Assembly: GCA_946886865.1 (NCBI GenBank)
Contig: CAMPJI010000057.1
Location: 1-13,877, forward strand
Direction of reading: 5' to 3'
Source: an uncultured Lysobacterales bacterium
GTDB taxonomy: Bacteria > Pseudomonadota > Gammaproteobacteria > Xanthomonadales > Xanthomonadaceae
DNA: 13,877 bases
Part shown: positions 1-10,332 of the stretch, one piece after another
How the letters are laid out: each line of letters starts with the position of its first letter
Position numbering within the stretch: position 1 is the stretch's first letter
Notes under the pieces: generated by a model
What the model was told of the DNA's origin: nothing
Seen by the model: the letters and a program-made list of their open reading frames with translations, nothing else
The model's database searches: none
Program-made: the position numbers and the translations under genes

Positions 1-3005
<3,005 letters not shown>

Positions 3006-3072
3006 CACCGCCGGCATCGACATCTGCCTGGTGTCGCGTACGTACCCCATTTCCATCCACCGGACCTGATCC

Positions 3073-4860
3073 ATGAGCCACTACAAAGCCCCACTGGCCG
3101 ATATGCGCTTCGCCCTGTTCGATGTCATCGGCGCGGAGGCCGCATTCCAGCGGATGGGCTTTACCGACGCCACGCGCGACGTGCTCGATGCGGTGCTGGA
3201 GGAAGGCGCGCGTTTCAATGAGACGGTGCTGGCGCCGCTCAACGCGGTCGGCGATCGCGAGGGCTGCCGGCTGGATGCGGCCACCGGTGAGGTCACCACC
3301 CCACCCGGCTTCAAGCAGGCCTACGCGCAATACGTCGACGGCGGCTGGTCGGGCCTGACCGCGCCGGCGGCGTTCGGCGGCCAGGGCATGCCCCATGCCG
3401 CCGGCGTGCCGCTCAAGGAAATGATCGACGCAGCCAACCTGGCCTGGGGCAACTTCCCGCTGTTGTCGCACGGCGCCACCGAAGCGCTGCTCCACCACGG
3501 CGAGGCCTGGCAGCAGGAGCGCTTCCTCAAGCCGCTGGTCGAGGGCCGCTGGACGGGCACCATGTGCCTGACCGAGCCCCACTGCGGCACCGACCTGGGC
3601 CTGCTGCGCACCCGCGCGGAGCCGCTGGGTGACGGCCGCTACGCGATCACCGGCACCAAGATCTTCATCACCGCCGGCGAGCACGACTTCACCGACAACA
3701 TCCTGCACCTGGTGCTGGCGAAATTGCCGGATGCCCCCGCCGGCAGCCGCGGCATCTCGTTGTTCATCGTGCCGAAGGTGCGGGTGAACGAGGACGGCGC
3801 GCTCGGCGAGCGCAACGCCGTGCGCTGCGGCAGCCTCGAACACAAGATGGGCATCCACGGCTCGGCCACCTGCGTGCTGAATTTCGACGGCGCCGAGGGC
3901 TTCCTGGTCGGCCAGCCGCACAAGGGCCTGATGGCAATGTTCACCATGATGAACACCGCGCGCCTCGCGGTCGGGCTGCAGGGGCTGGGCCTGTCGGACC
4001 GGGCGTACCAGAACGCGCTGGCCTACTCGCGCGATCGCCTGCAGATGCGCGCCCTGTCCGGACCGAAATTTCCCGACAAACCGGCCGATCCGATCATCGT
4101 CCACCCCGATGTGCGGCGCATGCTGCTGACCTGCAAGGCGCTGGTCGAGGGCGGCCGCGCGATGGGGTACCACGCGGCGCTGCAGGTCGACCTGGCCCAC
4201 CACGCACCGGAGGCGGCCGAGCGCGCGCAGGCCGATGCGCTGCTCGGCTTCATGACGCCGATCGTCAAGGCGTGCCTGACCGAATGGGGCGTGGAATGCA
4301 CGTATCACGCGCTGCAGTGCTACGGCGGCCACGGCTACATCGCCGAGCACGGCATGGAGCAGCTGGCACGCGATGCCCGCATCACCACACTGTACGAGGG
4401 CACCACCGGCATCCAGGCGCTGGACCTGCTGGGTCGCAAGGTGCTCCAGCAGCAGGGCGCCGGCTTGAATGCGATGCTGGGGCTGATCGAGGCGTTCTGC
4501 GAAACCCCTGGCCTGCCGGCGCCGGCGCAGGCATTCGTCGCACCGCTGCGCGCCAAGCTCGCCGAGTGGCAGCAGCTGACATTGCGTATCGGCCAGCGCG
4601 CAGCCGCCGACGCGGAGGAAGTCGGCGCCGCCGCGCACGACTACCTGATGTATTCGGGCTACGTATGCCTGGCCTACTGGTGGGCGCGCTCGGTCGCCGC
4701 GGCAGAGACGTCCACGCACACCGAGGCGTTCAAGTCGGCCAAGCGCGAGACCGCGCGCTTCTACTTCCGCCGCATCCTGCCTCGCACGCTGGCGCACGCT
4801 GCCGCGATGGACGCCGGTGCCTCGACGCTGATGACTTTGGAAGCGGACGCCTTCGACTGA
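3073..4860 (+). CDS. Acyl-CoA dehydrogenase, long (DmdC-like, C-terminal extension) type
   Basis: FAD-dependent alpha,beta-dehydrogenation of an acyl-CoA thioester, as in beta-oxidation. At 595 residues it is longer than the ~380-residue short/medium-chain enzymes. It has the N-terminal MSHYKAPLADMRF segment typical of the long subfamily, the helical N domain, the middle beta domain with MCLTEPHCGTDLG (about 163-176) and ITGTKIFIT, a C-terminal helical domain with the expected catalytic glutamate in YEGTTGIQALDLLGRK (E442), and a C-terminal extension of roughly 130 residues. Homologues are often annotated 3-methylmercaptopropionyl-CoA dehydrogenase (DmdC) or FadE by similarity. The substrate cannot be read from sequence, and no dmd or fad partners are in the window. 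No strong Shine-Dalgarno before the ATG, but the conserved N-terminus supports this start. Confidence 0.93.
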   Translation: MSHYKAPLADMRFALFDVIGAEAAFQRMGFTDATRDVLDAVLEEGARFNETVLAPLNAVGDREGCRLDAATGEVTTPPGFKQAYAQYVDGGWSGLTAPAAFGGQGMPHAAGVPLKEMIDAANLAWGNFPLLSHGATEALLHHGEAWQQERFLKPLVEGRWTGTMCLTEPHCGTDLGLLRTRAEPLGDGRYAITGTKIFITAGEHDFTDNILHLVLAKLPDAPAGSRGISLFIVPKVRVNEDGALGERNAVRCGSLEHKMGIHGSATCVLNFDGAEGFLVGQPHKGLMAMFTMMNTARLAVGLQGLGLSDRAYQNALAYSRDRLQMRALSGPKFPDKPADPIIVHPDVRRMLLTCKALVEGGRAMGYHAALQVDLAHHAPEAAERAQADALLGFMTPIVKACLTEWGVECTYHALQCYGGHGYIAEHGMEQLARDARITTLYEGTTGIQALDLLGRKVLQQQGAGLNAMLGLIEAFCETPGLPAPAQAFVAPLRAKLAEWQQLTLRIGQRAAADAEEVGAAAHDYLMYSGYVCLAYWWARSVAAAETSTHTEAFKSAKRETARFYFRRILPRTLAHAAAMDAGASTLMTLEADAFD

Positions 4861-4877
4861 GCGGTGGCCGGCACCGC
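4861..4877 (+). other. Stem-loop directly after the acyl-CoA dehydrogenase stop
   Basis: GCGGTG and CACCGC form a perfect 6-bp stem with a 5-base loop, beginning at the base after the TGA. There is no T-tract, so it is at best a weak or factor-assisted 3' end signal. Confidence 0.35.
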
Positions 4878-4906
4878 ACCCGCTACCCAAAGCGTCATCG
4901 AACGGG

Positions 4907-4912
4907 TATAAG
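4907..4912 (+). promoter_or_regulatory. Possible -10 element for the HNH gene
   Basis: TATAAG sits 11 bases before the ATG at 4924. No good -35 is present 16-18 bases upstream. If used, transcription would begin within about five bases of the start codon and give a nearly leaderless mRNA. Confidence 0.3.
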
Positions 4913-4923
4913 CTGGTGCCCCG

Positions 4924-5625
4924 ATGGAGACCGACAGAGCGAAGCTGCGCTTGGTCCAGGCGGGGAATTCCACCGATCTAGGTCGGCAGGTCCCGGCGTC
5001 TGCCGGCTTCGACGTGTCCCGGGGTCTCGACGCCCCCCACCGCCATCCCATCGAGCGCCTCAACAGCGTCCGCCTGCTGTCGCTGGATGCCCACGGCCGG
5101 GCCTTGAGCTGGATGCACTGGCAGGACGCGGCATGCCTGTACGCGCGTGGCGCCGTGGCCTGGACCCTCGGCGATCCCTGCCTGACCATCCATGGCGGCA
5201 TGTCGCGCCTGAGCGGCGAGCGCAGCCTGCTGGACCTGCACCCGATCGTCGCCGCGCGCGGCCATGCGCGCTCCCACGCACTCGACCCCACGCCCGCGCT
5301 CACCAACCCGGCGCTGTTCGCGCGCGACGGCCACCTGTGCATGTACTGCGGCCACGGCTTCAACCGGCCGCACCTGACCCGCGACCACGTCAAGCCGGTC
5401 TCCAAGGGCGGACGCGATATCTGGGAAAACGTCGTCGCGGCATGCTTCGGCTGCAACTCGCGCAAGGGCAACCGCACCCCGCAACAGGCCGGCATGCCGC
5501 TGCTGGCCGTGCCCTACCGGCCGAGCTGGATCGAGCACCTGATCCTGTCCAACCGCAACATCCTGGCCGACCAGATGGCCTTCCTGCGCGCGCAACTGCC
5601 GCGCAACGCACGCTCCCAGGCCTGA
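4924..5625 (+). CDS. Stand-alone HNH endonuclease (McrA-like)
   Basis: A 233-residue protein with a complete HNH nuclease core at about 130-185. Two zinc-ribbon CxxC pairs (C139/C142 and C174/C177) bracket the D154-H155 pair, followed by GG, W167-E168-N169 and CNSRKG, with K181-G182 ending the motif. The family is metal-dependent, with one zinc structural and the Asp-His pair in the beta-beta-alpha-metal active site. The N-terminal part contains a conserved block (RLLSLDAHGR ... DPCLTIHGG) seen, as I recall, in xanthomonad relatives. The first ~45 residues look poorly conserved, so a downstream start (TTG codon 10, or a GTG near residue 30) is possible. No methyltransferase, phage or toxin gene adjoins it, so a restriction or homing role is not supported; the biological role is unknown. 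Confidence 0.88.
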   Translation: METDRAKLRLVQAGNSTDLGRQVPASAGFDVSRGLDAPHRHPIERLNSVRLLSLDAHGRALSWMHWQDAACLYARGAVAWTLGDPCLTIHGGMSRLSGERSLLDLHPIVAARGHARSHALDPTPALTNPALFARDGHLCMYCGHGFNRPHLTRDHVKPVSKGGRDIWENVVAACFGCNSRKGNRTPQQAGMPLLAVPYRPSWIEHLILSNRNILADQMAFLRAQLPRNARSQA

Positions 5626-5672
5626 GTCCGGCCACCTCCAGACCCGACGGTACGGTCGGCCGGCGCGCGCCC

Positions 5673-5710
5673 TGACGCGTCAACCTGCGACGCGGTGCGC
5701 GCGTTGACGC
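5673..5710 (+). repeat. 10-bp palindrome plus third half site, possible operator
   Basis: TGACGCGTCA at 5673-5682 is a perfect palindrome of two TGACGC half sites. A third TGACGC occurs at 5705-5710, 32 bases on (about three helical turns). Equivalently, GCGTCAAC (5677-5684) and GTTGACGC (5703-5710) form an 8-bp inverted repeat with an 18-base spacer. The right arm covers the candidate -35 TTGACG. Confidence 0.55.
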
Positions 5711-5732
5711 AGGCAGACGGCTCCGCAACACT
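5704..5732 (+). promoter_or_regulatory. Candidate sigma-70 promoter, weak -10
   Basis: TTGACG (5/6 to the -35 consensus) at 5704-5709 and AACACT (3/6) at 5727-5732 are separated by 17 bases, 33 bases before the next ATG. The -35 is good, the -10 poor; the overlap with the inverted repeat suggests regulated use. Confidence 0.35.
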
Positions 5733-5765
5733 CCGGGACCACCGCTACGACCGGACCGCCCAACG

Positions 5766-6869
5766 ATGCCCCTGACCCTCGGCCTGACCGGCATGGATGC
5801 CGCCACCGAAACCGCGATCAAGGCGGCATTCGCCGACGCCAATCCCCGCCTCGGCAACCAGTGGTCGCTGGTCTCCGACAGCCAGGCCGACCACGTCATC
5901 GTCGACATGGACAGCATGTACGGCCCGATGAGCTGGCTGCGGCTCCACGCCGCCGGCAAGACGGTGATCGGATTGACCAATGCGCCGCGCACGCAGGCCG
6001 ACTTCCGGCTCCCCCAGCCGGTGGACAGCGCGGGCGTGGCCGCGCTGTTGCAGGAGCTGGCCACGGCCGCAGGCGCGCCGCTCGACCCGGTTGGGTTGGA
6101 CATCCCGGTGTCAACGCCGGCCGCGCCTGAATCGCCGGCCCCGGCCGGCATGACCCCTGCGCCGGCGCCCCAGGATCCGCTGCCGGGCGAGGTGGTCGAC
6201 CAGGACGAGGAAGCCGCCAGCCCCGACCAACCGGCGGTGCCCGCGCCGTCGGCCGTCGCGCCGCCCGCCAACGTCGCACCGCCCGAGCCGGCGCCTGCCG
6301 CCGAGGAGGCGCCTACGACGCTGTTGGGCTGGCTCACCTCGCCGCAATTGCAGGGGCGCCGCCGCATCGTGCGCGGCGGAGTGCCGCTGCTAATCGACGC
6401 CGATGCGCGTACCTACCACGGCCCCGCCCAGCTCAAGCCCCTGGCCGGTCATTTCGACGGCACGGTGGACGAAGCGGACCTGGAAGCGGTCGACGATGCG
6501 ACGTGGGCGGCGGCCAGCGCGGCCGCCGGCGCCGCGCAGCCGCTCAGCCGCCTGGTGTGGTTCGGCGCCCTGGTGTCCAGCCACGGCCAGCTGGCCGGCG
6601 GTTTCGCGCCGGACACCCGCTTCCAGATGCTGAAGTGGCCACAGACCGAGCGCGAGTACCCCAAGCACTTCCGCATCGCCACGGTGATGATGAAGGGGCC
6701 GGCGACAGTCGCGGAGATTGCCGAAGCCAGCGGCGTGCCGCAGCCCGACGTCACCGATTTCGTCAACGCCAACCTGGCGACCGGGTTCGCCGATATAGAG
6801 CGCCCGCCGGAGCCGGAACCGGAGACCACGCGCGCCTCGGGCCTGTTCGGGCGCCTGCGCGGCCGCTGA
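5766..6869 (+). CDS. Conserved protein: receiver-like N-terminus, Pro/Ala linker, C-terminal winged-helix-like domain
   Basis: I do not recognise a named gene; similar proteins occur in xanthomonads as hypotheticals. The 367 residues fall into three parts. Residues 1-105 look like an alpha/beta fold with strands PLTLGLTG (2-9), DHVIVDMDS (42-50) and KTVIGLT (65-71), resembling a response-regulator receiver. D47/D49 lie where the phospho-acceptor would be, but the usual acidic pair after strand 1 is absent, so a pseudo-receiver is more likely than a phosphorylated one. Residues 106-182 are a low-complexity Pro/Ala/acidic linker. Residues 183-345 form a second domain, with [18 protein letters not shown] in its middle and a helix-turn-helix-like segment [20 protein letters not shown] (313-332). 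No signal peptide or membrane segment is seen. A role in signalling or transcription control is inference only. No Shine-Dalgarno is evident; the ATG is the first in frame that fits the conserved start. Confidence 0.8.
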   Translation: MPLTLGLTGMDAATETAIKAAFADANPRLGNQWSLVSDSQADHVIVDMDSMYGPMSWLRLHAAGKTVIGLTNAPRTQADFRLPQPVDSAGVAALLQELATAAGAPLDPVGLDIPVSTPAAPESPAPAGMTPAPAPQDPLPGEVVDQDEEAASPDQPAVPAPSAVAPPANVAPPEPAPAAEEAPTTLLGWLTSPQLQGRRRIVRGGVPLLIDADARTYHGPAQLKPLAGHFDGTVDEADLEAVDDATWAAASAAAGAAQPLSRLVWFGALVSSHGQLAGGFAPDTRFQMLKWPQTEREYPKHFRIATVMMKGPATVAEIAEASGVPQPDVTDFVNANLATGFADIERPPEPEPETTRASGLFGRLRGR

Positions 6870-6898
6870 ATCCGGGGCCGCACTGGAATCGCATCGCC

Positions 6899-6927
6899 TT
6901 GCCCGTGCCGGTCGCGGGCAGGACAAT
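6899..6927 (+). promoter_or_regulatory. Predicted sigma-70 promoter of dxs
   Basis: TTGCCC (6899-6904, 4/6) and GACAAT (6922-6927, 4/6) are separated by exactly 17 bases and begin 29 bases after the preceding stop codon. Predicted transcription start is near 6934, about 20 bases before the dxs start codon. Confidence 0.45.
6900..6920 (+). repeat. Inverted repeat in the dxs promoter spacer
   Basis: TGCCCG (6900-6905) and CGGGCA (6915-6920) are perfect 6-base arms with a 9-base spacer. They start inside the -35 and end just before the -10. They could be an operator or a hairpin at the 3' end of the upstream transcript. Confidence 0.4.
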
Positions 6928-6930
6928 GGC

Positions 6931-6946
6931 GGACTGCTGTCAGTCC
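6931..6946 (+). repeat. Perfect 6-bp inverted repeat before dxs start
   Basis: GGACTG and CAGTCC flank the 4-base loop CTGT between the predicted -10 and the dxs start codon (9 bases before ATG 6955). The site overlaps the predicted transcription start. Confidence 0.5.
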
Positions 6947-6954
6947 CTCATGTG

Positions 6955-8898
6955 ATGATCGATCCGCAACGCTATCCGCGCCTCTCGCGCATCCAGGTGC
7001 CCGCCGACCTGCGCCGGTTCCCCGAAGAGGAACTCGGCGCGATCGCCGATGAACTGCGCGCCTACCTGATCGAGCAGGTCGCCAAGGTCGGCGGCCACTT
7101 CGGTGCTGGGCTGGGCGTGATCGAGCTCACCGTCGCCCTGCACTGGCTGTACGAGACGCCGGTGGACCGCCTGGTGTGGGACGTGGGCCACCAGACCTAC
7201 CCGCACAAGATCCTCACCGGTCGCCGCGACAGCATCCACACGGTCAAGCAGAAGGACGGCGTCGCGCCATTCCCCAAGCGCGAGGAATCCGAATACGACA
7301 CCTTCGGTGTGGGCCACTCGTCCACGTCTATCTCCGCCGCACTGGGCATGGCCATCGCCCTGCAGCAGGCGGGCGACGACCGCAAGGTGGTCGCGGTGAT
7401 CGGCGACGGCGCGATGACCGCGGGCATGGCCTTCGAAGCGCTGAACCACGCCGGCGGCATGGGCGAGGACCCGAACGCGACCGAGCCCAACCTGCTGGTC
7501 ATCCTCAACGACAACCAGATGTCGATCTCCGAGAACGTCGGCGGATTGACCCGGATGCTGGGCCGCCTCACCGGCAGCCGCACGCTCAACGCGCTGCGCG
7601 AAGGTGGCAAGAAGCTGCTGGGCGACAAGCACAAGCCGGCGGCCAAGTTCGTGCGGCGCTGGGAAGAGCACTGGAAGGGCATGTTCGTGCCGTCCACGTT
7701 CTTCGAGGAGGTCGGCTTCCACTACACCGGCCCGATCGATGGCCACGACATGGGCGCGCTGATGGGTGCGCTGAAGACGCTGAAGGACCTCAAGGGTCCG
7801 CAGCTGCTCCACATCATCACCACCAAGGGCAAGGGTTACGAGCTGGCCGAGGGCGACCAGATCGGCTACCACGCGGTGAGCCCGTTCGATCCGAGCCAAG
7901 GACTGGTCGCCAAGCCGGGCGCCAAGAAGCCCACCTATACCGACGTGTTCGGAGAGTGGATCTGCGACATGGCCGCCGCCGACCCGAAGCTGCTGGGCAT
8001 CACGCCGGCGATGCGCGAGGGCTCGGGCCTGGTGCGGTTCTCGAAGGCGTACCCGCAGCGCTACTTCGATGTCGCCATCGCCGAGCAGCACGCCGTGACG
8101 CTGGCCGCGGGCATGGCCTGCGAGGGCGCCAAGCCGGTGTGCGCGATCTACTCCACGTTCCTGCAGCGCGGCTATGACCAGCTGGTGCACGACGTGGCGA
8201 TCCAGAACCTGGACGTGCTGTTCGCCATCGACCGCGGCGGCGTGGTCGGACCCGACGGCGCCACCCATGCCGGCAACCTCGACCTGTCCTACCTGCGCTG
8301 CGTGCCGAACATGGTGGTCATGACACCGGCGGACGAAGACGAGTGCCGCAAGATGCTCAGCACCGGCCACCGGTTCGAAGGCCCCGCGGCCGTGCGCTAC
8401 CCGCGCGGCACGGGCCCCGGCGTTACGGTGCAGCCCACGCTGGAGACATTGCCCATCGGCCATGCGGAGGTCCGCTGCAAAGGCATGCGCATTGCCCTGC
8501 TTGCCTTTGGCGCCGTGACCGCGGCCGCGGAGGCGGCAGGTGCGGAACTGGGCCTGACCGTGGTCAACATGCGCTTCGTCCGCCCGCTCGACCGTGCGCT
8601 CCTGCTGGAACTGGCGGCCACGCACGAAGGCTTCGTCACGCTGGAGGACAACGTGGTGGCCGGCGGCGCGGGCAGCGGCGTCGCCGAACTGCTGTCGGCC
8701 GAAGGCGTGGTGATGCCGGTCCTGCACCTGGGCCTGCCCGACGCGTTCCAGCACCACGCCAGCCGCGAGCAGTTGCTGGCCGAGGCGGGCCTCGATGTCG
8801 CCGGCATCCGCGCGGCGGTGCTCAGGCGTTGGCCGGACCTGCGCCCCGCCGATTCCTCCCACGCGTCGTTGACGGCGGAGGCGACCCGAAGGGCCTGA
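6955..8898 (+). CDS. dxs: 1-deoxy-D-xylulose-5-phosphate synthase
   Basis: Thiamine-diphosphate enzyme that condenses pyruvate and glyceraldehyde-3-phosphate, the first step of the MEP pathway to isoprenoids; its product also feeds thiamine and pyridoxal synthesis. The 647 residues cover all three transketolase-type domains. H48 in [11 protein letters not shown] matches the E. coli His49 active-site residue. The TPP/metal motif runs from GDGAMTAG (150-157) to NDN. E377 in [13 protein letters not shown] matches the catalytic E. coli Glu370, and the C-terminal domain contains [11 protein letters not shown] and GGAGSGV. Relative to E. coli there is a short insert after NHAGGM (about residues 171-180, with [10 protein letters not shown]). 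The start could be GTG at 6952 or ATG at 6955; the ATG gives the family-typical [13 protein letters not shown]. No Shine-Dalgarno is visible. ispA and xseB, its partners in enterics, are absent. Confidence 0.98.
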   Translation: MIDPQRYPRLSRIQVPADLRRFPEEELGAIADELRAYLIEQVAKVGGHFGAGLGVIELTVALHWLYETPVDRLVWDVGHQTYPHKILTGRRDSIHTVKQKDGVAPFPKREESEYDTFGVGHSSTSISAALGMAIALQQAGDDRKVVAVIGDGAMTAGMAFEALNHAGGMGEDPNATEPNLLVILNDNQMSISENVGGLTRMLGRLTGSRTLNALREGGKKLLGDKHKPAAKFVRRWEEHWKGMFVPSTFFEEVGFHYTGPIDGHDMGALMGALKTLKDLKGPQLLHIITTKGKGYELAEGDQIGYHAVSPFDPSQGLVAKPGAKKPTYTDVFGEWICDMAAADPKLLGITPAMREGSGLVRFSKAYPQRYFDVAIAEQHAVTLAAGMACEGAKPVCAIYSTFLQRGYDQLVHDVAIQNLDVLFAIDRGGVVGPDGATHAGNLDLSYLRCVPNMVVMTPADEDECRKMLSTGHRFEGPAAVRYPRGTGPGVTVQPTLETLPIGHAEVRCKGMRIALLAFGAVTAAAEAAGAELGLTVVNMRFVRPLDRALLLELAATHEGFVTLEDNVVAGGAGSGVAELLSAEGVVMPVLHLGLPDAFQHHASREQLLAEAGLDVAGIRAAVLRRWPDLRPADSSHASLTAEATRRA

Positions 8899-8940
8899 TC
8901 ACCGGAACGAGGCCTGCGTGGCTTACGTACATGCCGTCAA

Positions 8941-10047
8941 TCATGTTCGCGGCTCGTCCGCAATGCCGGCAGCCTTCATGGTGGCGTCGGCCGCCGAGCC
9001 GCCCTCATCCGCATCCGGCGCCAGGACCATGAACCCGCGTCGCTCCAGCGCTGCCAGATACCCGTCATCCGCCAGCACCTGCCCCATCGGCAGCACCGCA
9101 AAACTCACGGGATGCTCGGCCAGCGTCTTTTGGGCGGCGGCCAGCCATGCGTCACGCATCCGTGTCTCCATGTCCGCATAGCCCAGTGTCCGCCCCAGGT
9201 CCGACTCCAGGAGTTGCGACAGGCAACTCCAGCGCAGGCTGTCGTGCGGCAGGCGTCGCAACGCGTCCAGATCGCCGATGGCCCATGCATTGGCGCGCGC
9301 GGCCAACATCGGGACATCGTTCTCCAGCCGCGACACCGTGCGCTCCAGGCACGCGACGTCGTCGATCTCGGCGCGGTTGAACTGTTTCAGCAGCTCGCGT
9401 GGCGCCTCCAACGTGGTCTTGATCTCGACCGGAGTCTGCTCCAGGCCCACACGGGCGGTCGCGGCCTCGATGACCGGCCCGACCACCCTGCCATCGAGCC
9501 GCAGGCGCTCCATGGCCTTTCGCTCCAGCTTCTCGGCCGCGAACATCGGTCGCCAGCGATCGATGCCCAGCTCCCATCCCAGGTAGCGGTCCTTCTGCAC
9601 CTGCCATCGCCGGTACAGGTCGGTCGGGAGCACGTCACGCAGCTCCGCGCCATCGGGATTGCGGCGCGCACGCAGCGCGGCCGGCACCAGCGTGAGGCCC
9701 TTCAGCACACCGACGTCCGAATGCACCGACCACATCGGCGTCTGCAACACCGCGCTGGACGCGGCGATGGCCTGCTCCACGTCCGTCGATCGCCACTCCA
9801 TATCGCGCGGCAGCGGTGCAACCAGACCCAACACCCACATGACGTGGCCGTCGCGCGACACCTTCCACAGGCCCGGGCCCGGTTGCACGCCTTTGACCAC
9901 CATGGGCGCGAGGTCGCGGATGCCGCTGTCGGGCAACGGAAGGGCCGGTGGCGCGGCCACGGAGGACGCCTGCGCCGATGCCGGCATCGGCATGACCGCG
10001 GCAAGAAGCAGAACGGACACGGCGACTCGGGCAGTCAGGTGTGGCAT
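8941..10047 (-). CDS. Secreted TraB/GumN family protein lacking the usual histidine motif
   Basis: 368 residues. The N-terminus is a Sec signal peptide: MPHLTAR, a hydrophobic core (about 8-20), and an ASA-Q cleavage site after residue 25. The mature protein is predicted periplasmic or exported. PGLWKVSRDGHVMWVLG (about 58-74) matches the opening of the TraB/GumN domain (related to the Tiki metalloprotease-like superfamily), but the G-[TS]-x-H signature reads GLVAPLP, so the expected metal-binding histidine is absent. Similar xanthomonad proteins also seem to carry a P-L-P here, from memory, suggesting a lineage-wide change. The C-terminal part has SFAVLPMGQVLADDGYLAAL, recalling the family's terminal strand-helix. 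The start is chosen at 10047 rather than the GTG/ATG upstream because GGAG precedes it and it begins the signal peptide. Convergent with dxs. Confidence 0.85.
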   Translation of the reverse strand: MPHLTARVAVSVLLLAAVMPMPASAQASSVAAPPALPLPDSGIRDLAPMVVKGVQPGPGLWKVSRDGHVMWVLGLVAPLPRDMEWRSTDVEQAIAASSAVLQTPMWSVHSDVGVLKGLTLVPAALRARRNPDGAELRDVLPTDLYRRWQVQKDRYLGWELGIDRWRPMFAAEKLERKAMERLRLDGRVVGPVIEAATARVGLEQTPVEIKTTLEAPRELLKQFNRAEIDDVACLERTVSRLENDVPMLAARANAWAIGDLDALRRLPHDSLRWSCLSQLLESDLGRTLGYADMETRMRDAWLAAAQKTLAEHPVSFAVLPMGQVLADDGYLAALERRGFMVLAPDADEGGSAADATMKAAGIADEPRT

Positions 10048-10053
10048 CGCGAA

Positions 10054-10057
10054 CTCC
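10054..10057 (-). promoter_or_regulatory. Ribosome binding site of the TraB/GumN gene
   Basis: On the minus strand GGAG stands six bases before the ATG at 10047. It decides the start in favour of the signal-peptide methionine over the longer in-frame reading from 10080. Confidence 0.65.
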
Positions 10058-10139
10058 GTCTCGAGGGGGTGCGCCCACATGGCGCCGCGGTCGGACCTCG
10101 TGGATGCGCCGCAAGTTCCGCAGGCATCCGCCGGACACG

Positions 10140-10163
10140 AAAAAGCCCGGCAGTGCCGGGCTT
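10140..10163 (-). terminator. Intrinsic terminator after tRNA-Pro
   Basis: On the minus strand AAGCCCGGC and GCCGGGCTT form a 9-bp perfect stem around a 3-base loop, running into TTTTT (10144-10140). It lies 20 bases past the tRNA 3' end and separates the pheST-ihfA-tRNA unit from the TraB/GumN gene. Confidence 0.88.
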
Positions 10164-10182
10164 CGTCGTGTACTGCTCGAAT

Positions 10183-10259
10183 TGGTCGGGACGGCCGGAT
10201 TTGAACCGACGACCACCTGTCCCCCAGACAGGTGCGCTACCAGGCTGCGCTACGCCCCG
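10183..10259 (-). tRNA. tRNA-Pro, anticodon GGG
   Basis: The 77-base gene folds as a complete cloverleaf. The acceptor stem is CGGGGCG/CGTCCCG with one G-U pair and discriminator A. The D arm contains AGCGCAGCCTGGTAGCGC. The anticodon stem CCTGT/ACAGG closes the 7-base loop CTGGGGG, so bases 34-36 (10225-10223) read GGG. The T arm has the GTTCAAATC loop. The 3' CCA is encoded. It reads CCC and CCU proline codons. The position after ihfA and a MerR gene is the same as in Pseudomonas, by recollection. Confidence 0.97.
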
Positions 10260-10274
10260 GATACTTCGTTACAG

Positions 10275-10304
10275 CGGCCGGCGATTATACCCTGCCGGCC
10301 GGCG
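10275..10304. repeat. 9-bp direct repeat flanking the tRNA -10 box
   Basis: CGGCCGGCG occurs at 10275-10283 and 10296-10304, offset 21 bp (two helical turns). The copies sit on either side of the TATAAT element. The repeat contains the palindrome GCCGGC, so other pairings are possible. Confidence 0.6.
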
Positions 10305-10312
10305 TTGTAGGA
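10284..10312 (-). promoter_or_regulatory. tRNA-Pro promoter
   Basis: A perfect TATAAT lies on the minus strand at 10289-10284, 24 bases upstream of the mature tRNA 5' end. A weak -35 such as TCCTAC (10312-10307, 17-base spacer) is the best available. Immediately after the -10 comes a GC-only stretch, the discriminator type known from stable-RNA promoters under stringent control. Confidence 0.65.
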
Positions 10313-10332
10313 GCCATGCCCGCCGCGTGCAC

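Larger units (their letters stand above)
5626..5765 (+). other. Intergenic region with regulatory-looking repeats
   Basis: This 140-base gap holds no gene. After the HNH stop, an imperfect hairpin CCGAC/GTCGG spans 5644-5659 without a T-run. It is followed by a palindrome plus a distant half site (listed separately) and a weak promoter candidate. Confidence 0.5.

Noticed and set aside
6940..8862. 640-codon open frame on the minus strand
   Set aside because: Antisense shadow of dxs, which is conserved throughout.
8892..8914. GGCCT/AGGCC arms at the dxs end as a terminator
   Set aside because: Only a 5-bp stem with a 13-base loop, partly inside the dxs stop region, and no T-run on either strand.
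10163..10175. The 10140-10163 hairpin as a plus-strand terminator
   Set aside because: On the plus strand only two T's follow the stem, and no plus-strand gene ends nearby.
10131..10260. tRNA-Pro 3' end as an integration site (att) of a mobile element
   Set aside because: No integrase, no duplicated tRNA 3' end and no compositional change downstream; the terminator and a core gene follow directly.
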